NCBI GenBank assembly: GCA_033398695.1 | Contig: CM065815.1 | Span: forward strand, 147,233,001 to 147,297,000 | Source of the DNA: Orobanche coerulescens | Lineage: Eukaryota; Streptophyta; Magnoliopsida; Lamiales; Orobanchaceae | Length of the DNA: 64,000 nt | Reading direction: 5' to 3' | Shown here: piece by piece, positions 44,869 to 56,389 of the stretch | Position numbering within the stretch: the first letter of the stretch is position 1 | Layout of the letters: every line of letters begins with the position of its first letter | The notes under the pieces: model-generated | The model's input: the letters and a program-made list of their open reading frames with translations, nothing else | Told to the model about the DNA's origin: nothing | Databases searched by the model: none | Position numbers and translations under genes: made by a program

Positions 44869-45399
44869 CTATGAGTCGGGGAGAAGCTTCCCATCCAATT
44901 TTCTTATAAATTGGCAAACAGGGTCTTTTAACGTCAGATTCCCAAGACGTTGTTCATATTCTGGTTTGAATTTATTCCACAAACATCGAATTCCGTAATG
45001 TACGAGTCCACTAGGATGCGTGTCAAGAGAAATTTCGATATTATCTAAATTCTCTTTATTCAGACCATCCTTAATGAACTGAATTTTATCTTCTCTGTTT
45101 GTAGATGGAATTCCTAAAGATCGACATTTTAAATTACAGTTCCATCTAGCACATTTATAACAAACGGCTATCATCTTTGCTCGTCGTTTCTTCGCATATG
45201 AACTTTTTCCAAGCCCTGGTAAAAATCTAGTCGGTGTTTCTATGAATTCACCCTCTATTCTTACTTTGGCTTCAATAATGAATCTTATGTCAAAAGGTAT
45301 GCTTTTATTCATAAGCAACCTCATCCTTTCGAGAACATCGAATGGCTTAGTGGCTAGGGAGCCTTCCAGTGACTTAGAGGTCCTGGGTTCGATTCTCAT
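44869..45399 (-). pseudogene. Unrecognised ORF in element A, split by a SINE
   Basis: I do not recognise this protein. The frame has a basic Cys-containing stretch (KMIAVCYKCARWNCNLKCRS, about residues 74-94), then LGIPSTNREDKIQFIKDGL, HYGIRCLWNKFKPEYEQRL and a C-terminus ending LLPDS. The first ~24 residues come from an inserted SINE. Beyond the SINE's other target-site copy, the same frame continues upstream (…KNAILKIYKTSLERM) to a stop near 45520. The original ORF was therefore longer and the SINE disrupted it. It lies between A's primer site and the LOG copy and could be a second captured host fragment or an element-specific protein. A Cys-rich metal-binding role is only a guess. Confidence 0.5.
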
Positions 45400-45452
45400 T
45401 GTAAGGGAAGGGGGTGGGGGGATTTAAAAAAATAAAAAATAAAATAAAATAA
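45334..45452 (+). mobile_element. tRNA-derived SINE with target-site duplication
   Basis: It has an A box (TGGCTTAGTGG, about 45343-45353) and a B box (GGTTCGATTCT, about 45386-45396), the internal RNA polymerase III promoter, followed by a G-rich part and an A-rich tail. It is flanked by a 17-bp duplication, AACCTCATCCTTTCGAG at 45317-45333 and AACCTCATCCTTTCAAG at 45453-45469, with one mismatch. At about 119 bp it is short even for plant SINEs. Confidence 0.9.
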
Positions 45453-45756
45453 AACCTCATCCTTTCAAGACTTGTCTTGTAAATTTTTAAAATTGCATTT
45501 TTGCTTAGAAAGGGAAATCTTTTTCAATTTTATACAACGTTTCTTCCATTATATAAAAAAAATGCAAATAAATGGAGGAAATATTTACAAATATCAGTTG
45601 TTGTGGGAAACAGAAAAATCCAACTTTAATAGTCACGGAGTACCGTTATCCGCCACTTGACCGGACAAACACAATTGAGTACTAAGTTACAATGTCGAGA
45701 AAGTTGTACCTATAGAAATAGTTTACAATGTAAGATTTCAAATATAACTTATACTT

Positions 45757-45773
45757 CCCCGGCAACGGCGCCA
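45757..45773 (-). promoter_or_regulatory. Primer-binding site of element A (tRNA-Asp)
   Basis: The minus strand reads TGGCGCCGTTGCCGGGG, an exact complement of the plant tRNA-Asp 3' end including CCA. It lies a few bases from the LTR boundary at 45780. Confidence 0.9.
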
Positions 45774-46954
45774 AAAACTTGACACGTTCTTAGTGTAGCT
45801 ATCGCAAGTGCACGATATCGTATCAAGTAGTAAAGTGGACTTTTTGAGTCCGGTTTATCGATCCCACGAGGAAGTTTGGTTATAATTTGAATTATACACT
45901 ATTAGTCTATTTTTATAGATACTACGATGAGTGAAACACACTATTAAAGAGTTTGGTTTAATAGTTGCAAAGTAAATGCAATAATAGTTCTAATTTTTTA
46001 AGGAAATAAAAAAAAGATTGCAATAATAATAGATTGATTAACGATAAAATGGAATAGTTGAGATTACAAACTTAGTTCGTCATTAGTTATAGAAGATGTA
46101 TAGGAGATCATAAGATGAATTTACTTATTATGTTGTGTAGATTCGATTTTCCTTAAAAAGACGGTTTCTATTTCGAACTATAAAACGCCCCTTACATATT
46201 GAATCAATCCACTATATTTCTATGTTGATTGGCTTCAATACATAGCATTAGGATTTATGAAAATAACTCAAAGAATCAACTAAGGTCTAGAGGTATATTT
46301 CTATCCCCTAGAACAACTTAGAGTGAAGATCATTAGATCTAATCAAACATATTTTCTTTCGAAACATATGAAGACCATAAATATCGTCATTTATTGGCCA
46401 AATAAATAAAGATTGTTAAAACAATGAAAATCACACACAATAATAAGTAATTCACAATAGATCTTTTATACAAACATAAATAATATGACTAACCTTGTTT
46501 ATAATCCCAACTAAATGTAACTTAGCCCATGAAGGGTTTATTATACATAATACAAGCCTTGGTGGTCATTATTAGTTGAATCAAGAGAAAGAATTGATCC
46601 TCACTCCCTTAGTAGATAAAGGAGAAAGAAGCAATAAACTCTCTGAGCAACATATGCTATACCACACTCAAGCAAATCACTCAAGAACACAAGTGTGTTC
46701 TTCACAGAAAAAGAAAAGTTTACCAGAAGTGAAAAATTATATGATGAATCATGAGGATCTAAGGGGTCTATTTATACACCTAAAGTCATCTAATAGCTCT
46801 AAAACTCCAGCATTATTACAATAGATCGGATCAATGTCAGCCATCCCCTCAATAATACACAAAAAGTATAAAAAATTAGACAAATCATAACAATCTGTCA
46901 AGAGTTACGGCCGTAACATTAAGGAGTTACGGCCGTAACTTGGATGACTTACGG

Positions 46955-49612
46955 TGTAACACCCCCAAGCCGCTCAGGGATATTACACGCCGTAGAACCC
47001 TTCCTCAAGGATCTACCAGGCTGGTAACAATATATAACAACTCAACCATGCCTTTAAGGCTAACATGACTCAGTAGACCGATTTGGTCTTTCAATAAATA
47101 CATACAACTCAAATACAAATCATGCCCACGCAGGGGTCAAAATACAACCACACCCGTACAACGGGAAAAGTATAGCAGCGGAAAATAAAGTACAACTGAA
47201 CCAATAAACAATATACGGTTCCTCATGTGATTAGTATCGATCATCTTTCATCATCCTTCGTGGCGACCCTGTGTTATGCTCCAAAACCTGAATGCAAAAA
47301 TAGACATCCACCCCCCGAATACTCGGGGGTTAGCAAAACTCCACTGTTTTGCTAGTGCAAGAACAAAGTGCAAATACGAGCCATATAATTCACATTCCAC
47401 GAATGATAATAATTCGGAATCCTCAAAGGTTCAAATACAACAAGATAAACACTTCCCGAGGCGAGAGTTTGAGTAAAGACTTCCCAAAATTTCAAGATCA
47501 AAATATCAAGGGAAACAATCTATAAAATGATTTGAAATACCATCGGGAGTTTTAATAGAAAACAATTTAGGATTATCAAATCCCACTTTTCAAAACCCAA
47601 AAGACGAAAGGGGTCACCCCCCCAAAGGTTTATTTTCTGAAAAATGACCTTTACCAAACTGTTGGGATTTTAGCCCCAAATCCGTAAAATGACTTTTACA
47701 AAACCATTGGGATTTTAGCCCCAAATCTCATCAACTCACAGTACACAAGAACGACCACAAGGTTCGTCTCCCAACATCAAAATCCACAAATAAAGGATTT
47801 AACACAAACAACAAAATACTCTAGTGCCATCCTAGCCAAGTAAGCCAAACAAACACTTACCTCTTACACACTTAGTCGATGCATGCAATCATGAAAACAT
47901 AGTTCCAAAGCACTCATTTCCGGAAATGCAATAATCAAATCACATTTGTAAAATGCACCACAATTAACCGTGGATCCACCCCTCCGTGGACCCCTACCGA
48001 GACGCCGTCGGATCTAACCCATAGTGGTTAAAAGCAAGCTCGCGGATCCACCCCTCCGTGGACCCCTACCGAGACCCCGTCGGATCTAACCCATAGTGAC
48101 CATACACACACACGTTACTTATGCAATACTAATATGCTAAGAATGTAAGTTCATCAAGAATACTTACTATAGATGGCCACTAATCCGACACCATTATCAA
48201 ACTCTTCACAACACAACACGGTTAACGCGGAATACATGATTCCATAACTTTAAACAACAGGGGTATCACCAAAGCCCTCAACGTTCAAAACAACCAAATC
48301 ATAATCAATTCCCCAAAACACACTGTTCACAAAACACACGCGTTTTGAAAGTGAGCCCTTAACGAGGCTAAACCGAATCTTTTGAAAGTTCAAAACAACG
48401 ATCAAACAAACACATAGAGACGATCACTAATTATCATATCCACAAAACAAGAATTGTATGGACAAGGTACTTGCCTTGATATCACGAGCAATGGAAAAAT
48501 GAACGGATACGGCCGGGTAACCCTCAAATTCCCGAACACGATCTAGAACGCGATAGCACCGAAATTACTACGGGAAAACACCACATGAATCATCAATCAC
48601 CAACGGAATTCAACATCGGAATCATCGAGCACCTATAATCCTCCGTAAGGAATAATAAAACATGATTACGACGAGAATCAAGGCCGAAAACAACGGAAAT
48701 CCCAACAAACTATCAAAGGGAACTCATTCGAACATTTAATCGAACATTAAATGTTCAAGACCCTTCAAGAACAAAGAAATCACCCCTCGTGTCGAGCAGA
48801 CCAAAGATACGAGTATCCAATCCGTAGAACAAGTTCAAAATAACGTTTATACAACAATTAATTGATCAAAAATGGATTGGAATCGAAATCAAAAAGTAAA
48901 ATCCCCAAATCTACAAAAACAAGGGTTCAAGCCAAAATACCTTGATTTGGATGGATGAAGGATTCAAGTAGAGGTCGAAAATCTACAACAAGACTTGACG
49001 TGGATGATCTCTACAAGTTTGGGAGCACTCAAATCGCCCAAAATCGCCCGTAGAATCGCCTAGAATGGTAGGAGGAAGAAGAGAGGAGAAATGAATGTTT
49101 CTCCTCGAAAATCTGCTAAAAAGTGCAGAAAAAGTCCGTGTGCCGCGGCACAGGACAAGTGTGCCGCGGCCCAGGGCCAAAAAAAACGCCCAGAAATCAG
49201 CTTAGTGCCGCGGCCCAGCCGAAGTGTGCCGCGGCACACGGTACAGTCCACTCAAACACCAAAAAGGCACATCGTGCAGTCTTAGCTATTTCGACCATAA
49301 CTCCTGCGTCTGTACTCCGATTGACTCACCGTTTGAACCATTAGAAAGCTAACTTGATGATCTATAATATTGAAAAGATTCAGAATTTTTGGAGTTTCCA
49401 AGTATTAATGGTGATTTTACAAAGTCGAACTCCCACGTGAAAAAGTCGATTAAGGACACGGAACTCAACAAAACGACACCGAAACGAACTCGGATGACAA
49501 AAAGTGAAGAATTAATCATTCTCGGAATGACGAAACGGTCATGAGCGAGTCGTCAAAACGAACTTCCGCCGAAAAAAGAAAATTACCGAAATTCAAAATT
49601 GCGGATATTACA
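46955..49612 (-). repeat. 3' LTR of element D
   Basis: It starts TGTAACACCCCC and ends GGATATTACA. It contains the reversed double hairpin (47309-47352), the two-copy 66-bp repeat (about 47970-48095), and GTGCCGCGGCAC/CCGCGGCCC words at about 49138-49240, upstream of transcription in the element's sense. Confidence 0.95.
49138..49240. repeat. GTGCCGCGGCAC palindromes in D's LTR
   Basis: Four copies of the GCCGCGGC core. The 5' LTR has the same set at about 54179-54281, with one decayed to GTTGCGGC. Confidence 0.85.
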
Positions 49613-51993
49613 TTCTACCCTCCTTAAAAGAAGTTTCGTCCCGAAACTTAAAACAAGTAGGGGGAGCAATATACCCGCCAGGAAAACTCGACGAGATACA
49701 CAAAAACAGAAAACTCGCGCCCAATGGCGAAACGCTGCAAGAAACGCAAAGAGACATACGGCGTGAAAACACGCTCCACGACGACCAACACAACGTCGCA
49801 GTTAGGGATATAATAAAACCAACAAATGACAAGCGTCATCAAACGGATAATATAGCCAAGTCAATTATCCGACAATCACAAAACACACCGAACGAAAGTC
49901 AGTATGATTGACCAACCCAACGGTGCATCAATCGAAACGCGAGCCAATCGCTGAACCAATACGGAATTCCACCGCCCAAGGGTTGGAAGATCGAAAACGA
50001 GACTAATTTCCCGAACTTAAGGGAATTACGAAGGAGTCTGAACGTTCAACAATCACGAAACGAGATTAACAAAAACCGAACAATCAATGATCGAACCACA
50101 ACGATCGAGTCAACAAAAAATCGAATAATCATGTTCGGATCACGAAGAACAATAAGGTTCAACCGACAACTCCGAAGTTCACATCTCGACTCGAGACGAA
50201 ACATGATCCAGTGAAAACAACAAAATGTGCACTCACATAAGATCCACAGGAAAAGGAATAGCAATCGAAAAAAATCACAACGACAAACGAGTTATTCCGA
50301 AACAATACCGCACTCGTTCGATCAACAAAAGCAAGGGGCAGGACAAGCTCAGAAAATGTCAACGAACATAAACGAGTCGACAGAGTCGAAAACACAAGAG
50401 TTCCAAATACGATCCACTTCGAATAAAAGAACTAATAGAACCAGATGATGTCACTCCCGAACAAGGTTCACAAGAATCGAACCGAACCCGAAAAGTCACG
50501 GCGATAACCAGATCGACCCATAACAAGATCGCAGTTCGTTTGGACGATGAAACCGAAATACAGAACAAGTTCATAAAGTATCAACGAACATGAGCGAATC
50601 GATAGACTGGAGAAAGAGAAAATACGGAAGTCAAAATAGTACGGGTATTACCTCCGACCTCGTCCACAAAATTCACAAAAACGGGAGCAAGCTAATAAGA
50701 CATTAAACAACCGACACATAACGGAACCATCACCGATGCACACGATCATACCAAACCAAGCTCTAACAGCTCGCACATGCGCGACAACGCAGAAATCACT
50801 ACGAGGTGACAATATTCAATACCAACATCCCACCTCTCACAGAGGCTAACACAACAAATGTGTGGAAAACGACTCAACGCTCACACCGCCAATTCGGTCA
50901 TACTCGGGAGCAAACATCAAAATGACAACGCGAACATCATACATACATACCCAGCCCTCAAACGGGAATGGATAGGTTTTAAAAACGAAAACCTCATTTT
51001 GAAACTAATTTAGAAGGACATCGGTTGATCTTGAATATCACCTTTCAAAAAAAAAAAAGTACAAACGTGAAACATCGTTATCGAGACTTTGGAAAACCAT
51101 TTCGCATTCGATAAAAATGAGGACACTTTCTCTTAGTGAAAACTTTAAGAATATTCGACCCTCGGGTCTAAATAAAAGTGTTTCTAAAACATTGAAAATA
51201 TCTCAAAGCATTTTGGTCCTCGAGGTAGAAAATTTTTGAAATATATTGTGGCACCTTGGATGTACCAAGAGAAAATAATTCATTTTAAAAGTACGTCTCG
51301 AAATTTATTTTCTAAGATACTCAAGGTTTTCAAAGATAATTCAATGGGCTAGAATGCCCAAAAATTTCAGGTAATTACACAAAACATTATAGCGTCGTGG
51401 GTCCCGCGCCGGAACTCACCAGGCTAAAAACCATTTACAAAAACGCCAAAAAGGCCGATGGCGGTAATATTTCAAAAACTCACGAAAGCCATTTACAAAA
51501 TACTAAATACCGTCATAAGAATTTCGCCCAAGCGATTAAGGCCATAATGCCAAAAACTCGGTTAAGGGAATCGGTTTTCGAAATAAAACTCAGTCGGTAA
51601 AATACCGAAAGCCATTACAAAAGAACTCACGCAGCGGATAAAAGAAATAAATTCAAACATGCACAATCCAGCAACACTACTCCTCATATGAACGAAATAT
51701 GAGGGTCAAATAACCACATATCAAGAAATCAAAATCCATAAGAGGATTTCGTCACTGAACAAATAATCATAAAAATAGCTCGTGTCACACGAGGCACAAC
51801 ACAAAGAAGGGAGACTTACATCCACAGGTCGCACGAAGATGATGATCGCCCCATGATACTAATCACGACCAACAAACTCAGAAGACGCGTCGCGACACGA
51901 CTCAGTCAGATAAAATTCGACGAAACAAGACTCAAACAATACGACTTGACCCGACAGCCTAGGTTTCCACAACCTAAGCTCCGATACCATTTA
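49613..51993 (-). other. Interior of element D, non-coding
   Basis: It begins on the element's 3' side with a polypurine tract (TTCTACCCTCCTTAAAAG reversed). Blocks match E: about 50159-50574 with 27242-27640, a fossil PPT/LTR junction at about 50640-50690, and the leader at about 51397-51600 with 25822-26043. No frame is conserved in sense orientation. The primer site is at 51977-51990. Confidence 0.8.
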
Positions 51994-54653
51994 TGTAACA
52001 CCCCCAATCCGCTCAGGGATATTACACGCCGTAGAACCCTTCCTCAAGGATCTACCAGGCTGGTAACAATATATAACAACTCAACCATGCCTTTAAGGCT
52101 AAAATGACTCAGTAGACCGATTTGGTCTTTCAATAAATACATACAACTCAAATACAAATCATGCCCACGCAGGGGTCAAAATACAACCACACCCGTACAA
52201 CGGGAAAAGTATAGCAGCGGAAAATAAAGTACAACTGAACCAATAAACAATATACGGTTCCTCATGTGATTACTATCGATCATCTTTCATCATCCTTCGT
52301 GCCGACCCTGTGTTATGCTCCAAAACCTGAATGCAAAAATAGACATCCACCCCCCGAATACTCGGGGGTTAGCAAAACTCAACTGTTTTGCTAGTGCAAG
52401 AACAAAGTGCAAATACGAGCCATACAATTCACATTCCACGAACGATAATAATTTGGAATCCTCAAAGGTTCAAATACAACAAGTTGAACACTTCCCGAGG
52501 CGAGAGTTTGAGTAAAGACTTCCCAAAATTTCAAGATCAAAATATCAAGGGAAACAATCTATAAAATGATTTGAAATACCATCGGGAGTTTTAATAGAAA
52601 ACAATTTAGGATTATCAAATCCCACTTTTCAAAACCCAAAAGACGAAAGGGGTCACCGCCCCAAAGGTTTATTTTCCAAAAAATGACCATTACCAAACTG
52701 TTGGGATTTTAACCCCAAATCCGTAAAATGACTTTTACAAAACCATTGGGATTTTAGCCCCAATTCTCATCAACTCACAGTACACAAGAACGACCACAAG
52801 GTTCGTCTCCCAACATCAAAATCCACAAATAAAGGATTTAACACAAACAACAAAATACTCTAGTGCCATCCTAGCCAAGTAAGCCAAACGAACACTTACC
52901 TCTTACACACTTAGTCGATGCATGCAATCATGAAAACATAGTTCCAAAGCACTCATTTCTGGAAATGTAATAATCAAATCACATTTGTAAAATGCACCAC
53001 AATTAACCGTGGATCCACCCCTCCGTGGACCCCTACCGAGACCCCGTCGGATCTAACCCATAGTGGTTAAAAGCAAGCTCGCGGATCCACCCCTCCCTGG
53101 ACCCCTACCGAGACCCCGTCGCATCTAACCCATAGTGAGCATACACACACACACGTTACTCATGCAATACTAATATGCTAAGAATGTAAGTTCATCAAGA
53201 ATACTTACTAGAGATGGCCACTAATCCGACACCATTATCAAACTCTTCACAACACAACACGGTTAACGCGGAATACATGATTCCATAACTTTAAACAACA
53301 GGGGTATCACCAAAGCCCTCAACGTTCAAAACAATCAAATCATAATCAATTCCCCAAAACACACCGTTCACAAAACACACGCGTTTTGAAAGTGAGCCCT
53401 TAACGAGGCTAAACCGAATCTTTTGAAAGTTCAAAACAACGATCAAACAAACACATAGAGACGATCACTAATTATCATATCCACAAAACAAGAATTGTAT
53501 GGACAAGGTACTTGCCTCGATATCACGAGCAATGGAAAAATGAACGGATACGGACGGGTAGCCCTCAAATTCCCGAACACTATCTAGAACGCGATAGCAC
53601 CGAAATTACTACGGTAAAACACCACATGAATCATCAATCACCAACGGAATTCAACATCGGAATCATCGATCACCTATAATCCTCCGTAAGGAATAATAAA
53701 ACATGATTACGACAAGAATCAAGGCCGAAAACAACGGAAATCCCAACAAACTATCAAAGGGAACTCATTCGAACATTTAATCGAACATTAAATGTTCAAG
53801 ACCCTTCAAGAACAAAGAAATCACCCCTCGGGTCGAACGAACCAAAGATACGAGTATCCAATCCGTAGAACAAGTTCAAAATAACGTTTATACAACAATT
53901 AATTGATCAAAAATGGATTGGAATCGAAATCAAAAAGTAAAATCCCCAAATCTACAAAAACAAGGGTTCAAGCCAAAATACCTTGATTTGGATGGATGAA
54001 GGATTCAAGTAGAGGTCGAAAATCTACAACAAGACTTGACGTGGATGATCTCTACAAGTTTGGGAGCACTCAAATCGCCCAAAATCACCCTTAGAATCGC
54101 CTAGAATGGTAGGAGGAAGAAGAGAGGAGAAATGAATGTTTCTCCTCGAAAATCTGCTAAAAAGTGCAGAAAAAGCCCGTGTGCCGCGGCACAGGACAAG
54201 TGTGCCGCGGCCCAGGGCCAAAAAAAACGCCCAGAAATCAGCTTAGTGTTGCGGCCCAGCCGAAGTGTGCCGCGGCACACGGTACAGTCCACTCAAACAC
54301 CAAAAAGGCACATCGTGCAGTCTTAGCTATTTCGACCATAACTCCTTCGTCTGGACTCCGATTGACTCACCGTTTGAACCATTGGAAAGCTAACTTGATG
54401 ATCTATAATATTGCAAAGATTCAGAATTTTTGGAGTTTCCAAGAATTAATGGTGATTTTACAAAGTCGAACTCCCACGTGAAAAAGTCGATTAAGGACAC
54501 GGAACTCAACAAAACGACACCGAAACGAACTCGGATGACAAAAAGTGAAGAATTAATCATTCTCGGAATGACGAAATGGTCATGAGAGAGTCGTCAAAAC
54601 GAACTTCCGCCGAAAAAAGAAAATTACCGAAATTCGAAATTGCGGATATTACA
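51994..54653 (-). repeat. 5' LTR of element D
   Basis: Near-identical to 46955-49612, with few substitutions, which suggests that D is one of the younger insertions in the window. Confidence 0.95.
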
Positions 54654-55086
54654 TACGGCCGTAACATTCTGTAGTTACGGACGTAACTTGGCTTCGTCAA
54701 TTTGTTCACTGGTTGCTTTGAGAGTTATGTTTTCAGCCCAGAATTTCTTAGACTTTGCGTTTTTGCCCCAAATCTTCTTCGGATGATAACTTTTGATTTA
54801 TAACTCTGATTTTGAATCCGGAAAGACTGCCGAATTCGTCTCGGAAAGCCCTACAACATGAATATATCAAAATTCAACAAAGAGAATATTTAATAAACAT
54901 GTTATTTCTTGAGTAAATCAGTTATTTAATCCGATTAAGACTAGATTTACATCATCATCCGATAAAAATAAAATTATTAAAAACTAATTAATTAAAAGCA
55001 AAAAACGAGTAGACTAGCTCAATTATGGGTGAATTTTATCGATACAAACCATAGATAAGTGTATAAAACTGACACTTATCAACGAC

Positions 55087-55979
55087 CTGAAGTTAAACAA
55101 ACTAAATAAAGTACAAAGAAACCAAAGCTATCATCTTATTATTGACGCTTGAACTATACACAGTGCATTAACCAACCAACAAATGATCAACATTGCAAAT
55201 AACTTCAAGATCATATTGCGATACGAGAGTAGTGTAGCATTTACTTTCTTCTACTTAAGCTTCATGTTCTCAAACTTGAGTGTTCTGTTTTCATCTACCA
55301 ACACATCATTCACACACTACAAATGAGTTGTAATTCCTACAAACTTGTCAATTATGAACTCGAGATTTCTTTTCTCCATCTCTATTTGTTTAAAATTTTC
55401 AACAATTTACACATTATTGGATGGATTCATCTAAATAATCTGCAATGCCCTACATAAAATACATGAAGAAGATGAAATTGACAAACAACCCAAACCAAAC
55501 ACATTCTAGATAAAAATCAATCCAAACTCAAGCTTCTGAAAAACTAACAATTACATTCAATTGATAAAACTTACCGAATAACTTTTGCACCAAAAATGTT
55601 CTATATATTTACTCCACACGATGAAAATCCATCTTTATTACATGAAATTAGAGGGAAATAAAGGAATCTAGAAAGAGAAAGTCACAAATCACCAATAAGA
55701 TTACATAAAACCATTTCCTCTGAGTGGTAGATCGACTTTACCGGCGGCAGATCGAATTGGCAAGAAAAATTAGGGCTGAGTGGTAGCATGAAAATAGAGA
55801 GAGAGAGAGAGAGAGAGAGACTCACCCAGATGGATGCTAAGTAGAATCTTGCTCCAATCGACGGCAACAGATAGATTTGGGGGGATTTTAGGTCGCCGGA
55901 GAGAGAGTCGTTTTTCAGGAACACGCAGCAGAATGGGTTTCTGGTGCAGAGTATGTATTAAAATTTAGGTCGAATCAGA
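55087..55979 (-). other. CACTA 5' region, distal
   Basis: AT-rich DNA with a (GA)n run at about 55796-55820 followed by sequence such as GGTCGCCGGAGAG. No supported ORF; the 80-codon frame at 55682-55924 is mostly the GA repeat. Confidence 0.6.
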
Positions 55980-56389
55980 ATAGGCAGAGGGCTGAGTATG
56001 TATTAAAATTTACCGACGCCAATGGGCCGTCGGTAATGGCCTTGTAAAATTTGACAGATAGCTTGGCGTCCGTAAAGGCGTTGTTAAATTTAACAAATAC
56101 CAACGACGGGAGTGGCGTCGTTAATTCATGTAAGTCACATAATTGTGTAAAATAATCATGCCATTTAACGACGGCAAAAGCACCGTCGGTATAATTCCGA
56201 CGACTACCGGCGTCGGTAATGGCGTCGGCAAATTTCGTGGGAAGACACCCGCGTTATGGCGTCGTTAAAGCCGTCGGGAATCGTCCAAATTCACGGGTGT
56301 CAGTAACGGCGTCGTTAAATGTCAAAAAATACCAACGCCTTTACTGGCGTCGGTAAATGGCGTCGGTAAATACTGTATTTTTTGTAGTG
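55980..56389 (-). repeat. CACTA 5' subterminal repeats and terminus
   Basis: GGCGTCGGTAAAT, GGCGTCGTTAAA, CCGACGCC and related words occur in both orientations roughly every 20-30 bp. The end is CACTACAAAAAATACAG on the minus strand at 56389. In En/Spm such repeats bind the TNPA-type protein. The base triplet after the terminus is ATT; its partner on the other side was not found. Confidence 0.9.

Larger units (their letters stand above)
46955..54653 (-). mobile_element. Element D: coding-free LTR retrotransposon in A's LTR
   Basis: LTRs lie at 46955-49612 (2,658 bp) and 51994-54653 (2,660 bp), nearly identical. TACGG is duplicated at 46950-46954 and 54654-54658. On the minus strand the primer site is ATGGTATCGGAGCT (51977-51990) and the polypurine tract lies at 49613-49630. 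The 2.4-kb interior has no gag or pol. It shares its leader and 3' blocks with element E, so it is a non-autonomous relative. Confidence 0.95.
10452..55081 (-). mobile_element. Element A: tRNA-Asp-primed LTR retrotransposon (Athila/Tat-like, non-autonomous)
   Basis: LTRs lie at 10452-14624 and 45780-55081, flanked by the 5-bp duplication ACGAC (10447-10451 and 55082-55086). Read on the minus strand, the right LTR is followed by a primer site that complements the tRNA-Asp 3' end (45757-45773). The left LTR is preceded by a polypurine tract (14625-14637). Such primer use and a TTTGGGGGTG tract are typical of Athila/Tat lineages. After removing nested element B, the interior is only about 3.4 kb and has no gag or pol. 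It contains a LOG pseudogene, an unrecognised ORF with a SINE, and a 3' non-coding part. Its own LTR is about 1.6 kb without inserts. Confidence 0.85.
45780..55081 (-). repeat. Right (5') LTR of element A, interrupted by element D
   Basis: LTR parts are 45780-46954 and 54659-55081. They start TGACACGTTC and end GACACTTATCA. The TATA box is at 46769-46776. Element D with its TACGG duplication lies in the palindromic array. Confidence 0.9.
3530..56389 (-). mobile_element. CACTA (En/Spm) transposon, split by element A
   Basis: The parts belonging to the CACTA are about 3530-10451 and 55087-56389; the rest is element A with its 5-bp duplication. The 5' terminus is at 56389, reading CACTACAAAAAATACAG on the minus strand, and is preceded by a dense zone of GGCGTCGGTAAAT/GTCGTTAAA subterminal repeats. 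The minus strand carries a TNP2-type gene and then a Transposase_24-type gene, the usual CACTA pair. A ~75-bp motif (AACAAACTAAAT ... TTGAACTATAC) occurs on both sides of the element A insertion, which supports continuity. No left CACTA terminus was found, so the left boundary near 3530 is where coding similarity stops. Confidence 0.75.

Noticed and set aside
45341..45400. Possible tRNA gene
   Set aside because: The A and B boxes are good, but there is no cloverleaf with a proper acceptor stem. A 17-bp TSD and A-rich tail show that it is a SINE.
55682..55924. 80-codon ORF near the CACTA 5' end
   Set aside because: A run of Ser-Leu repeats comes from the (GA)n microsatellite and no conserved domain is visible.
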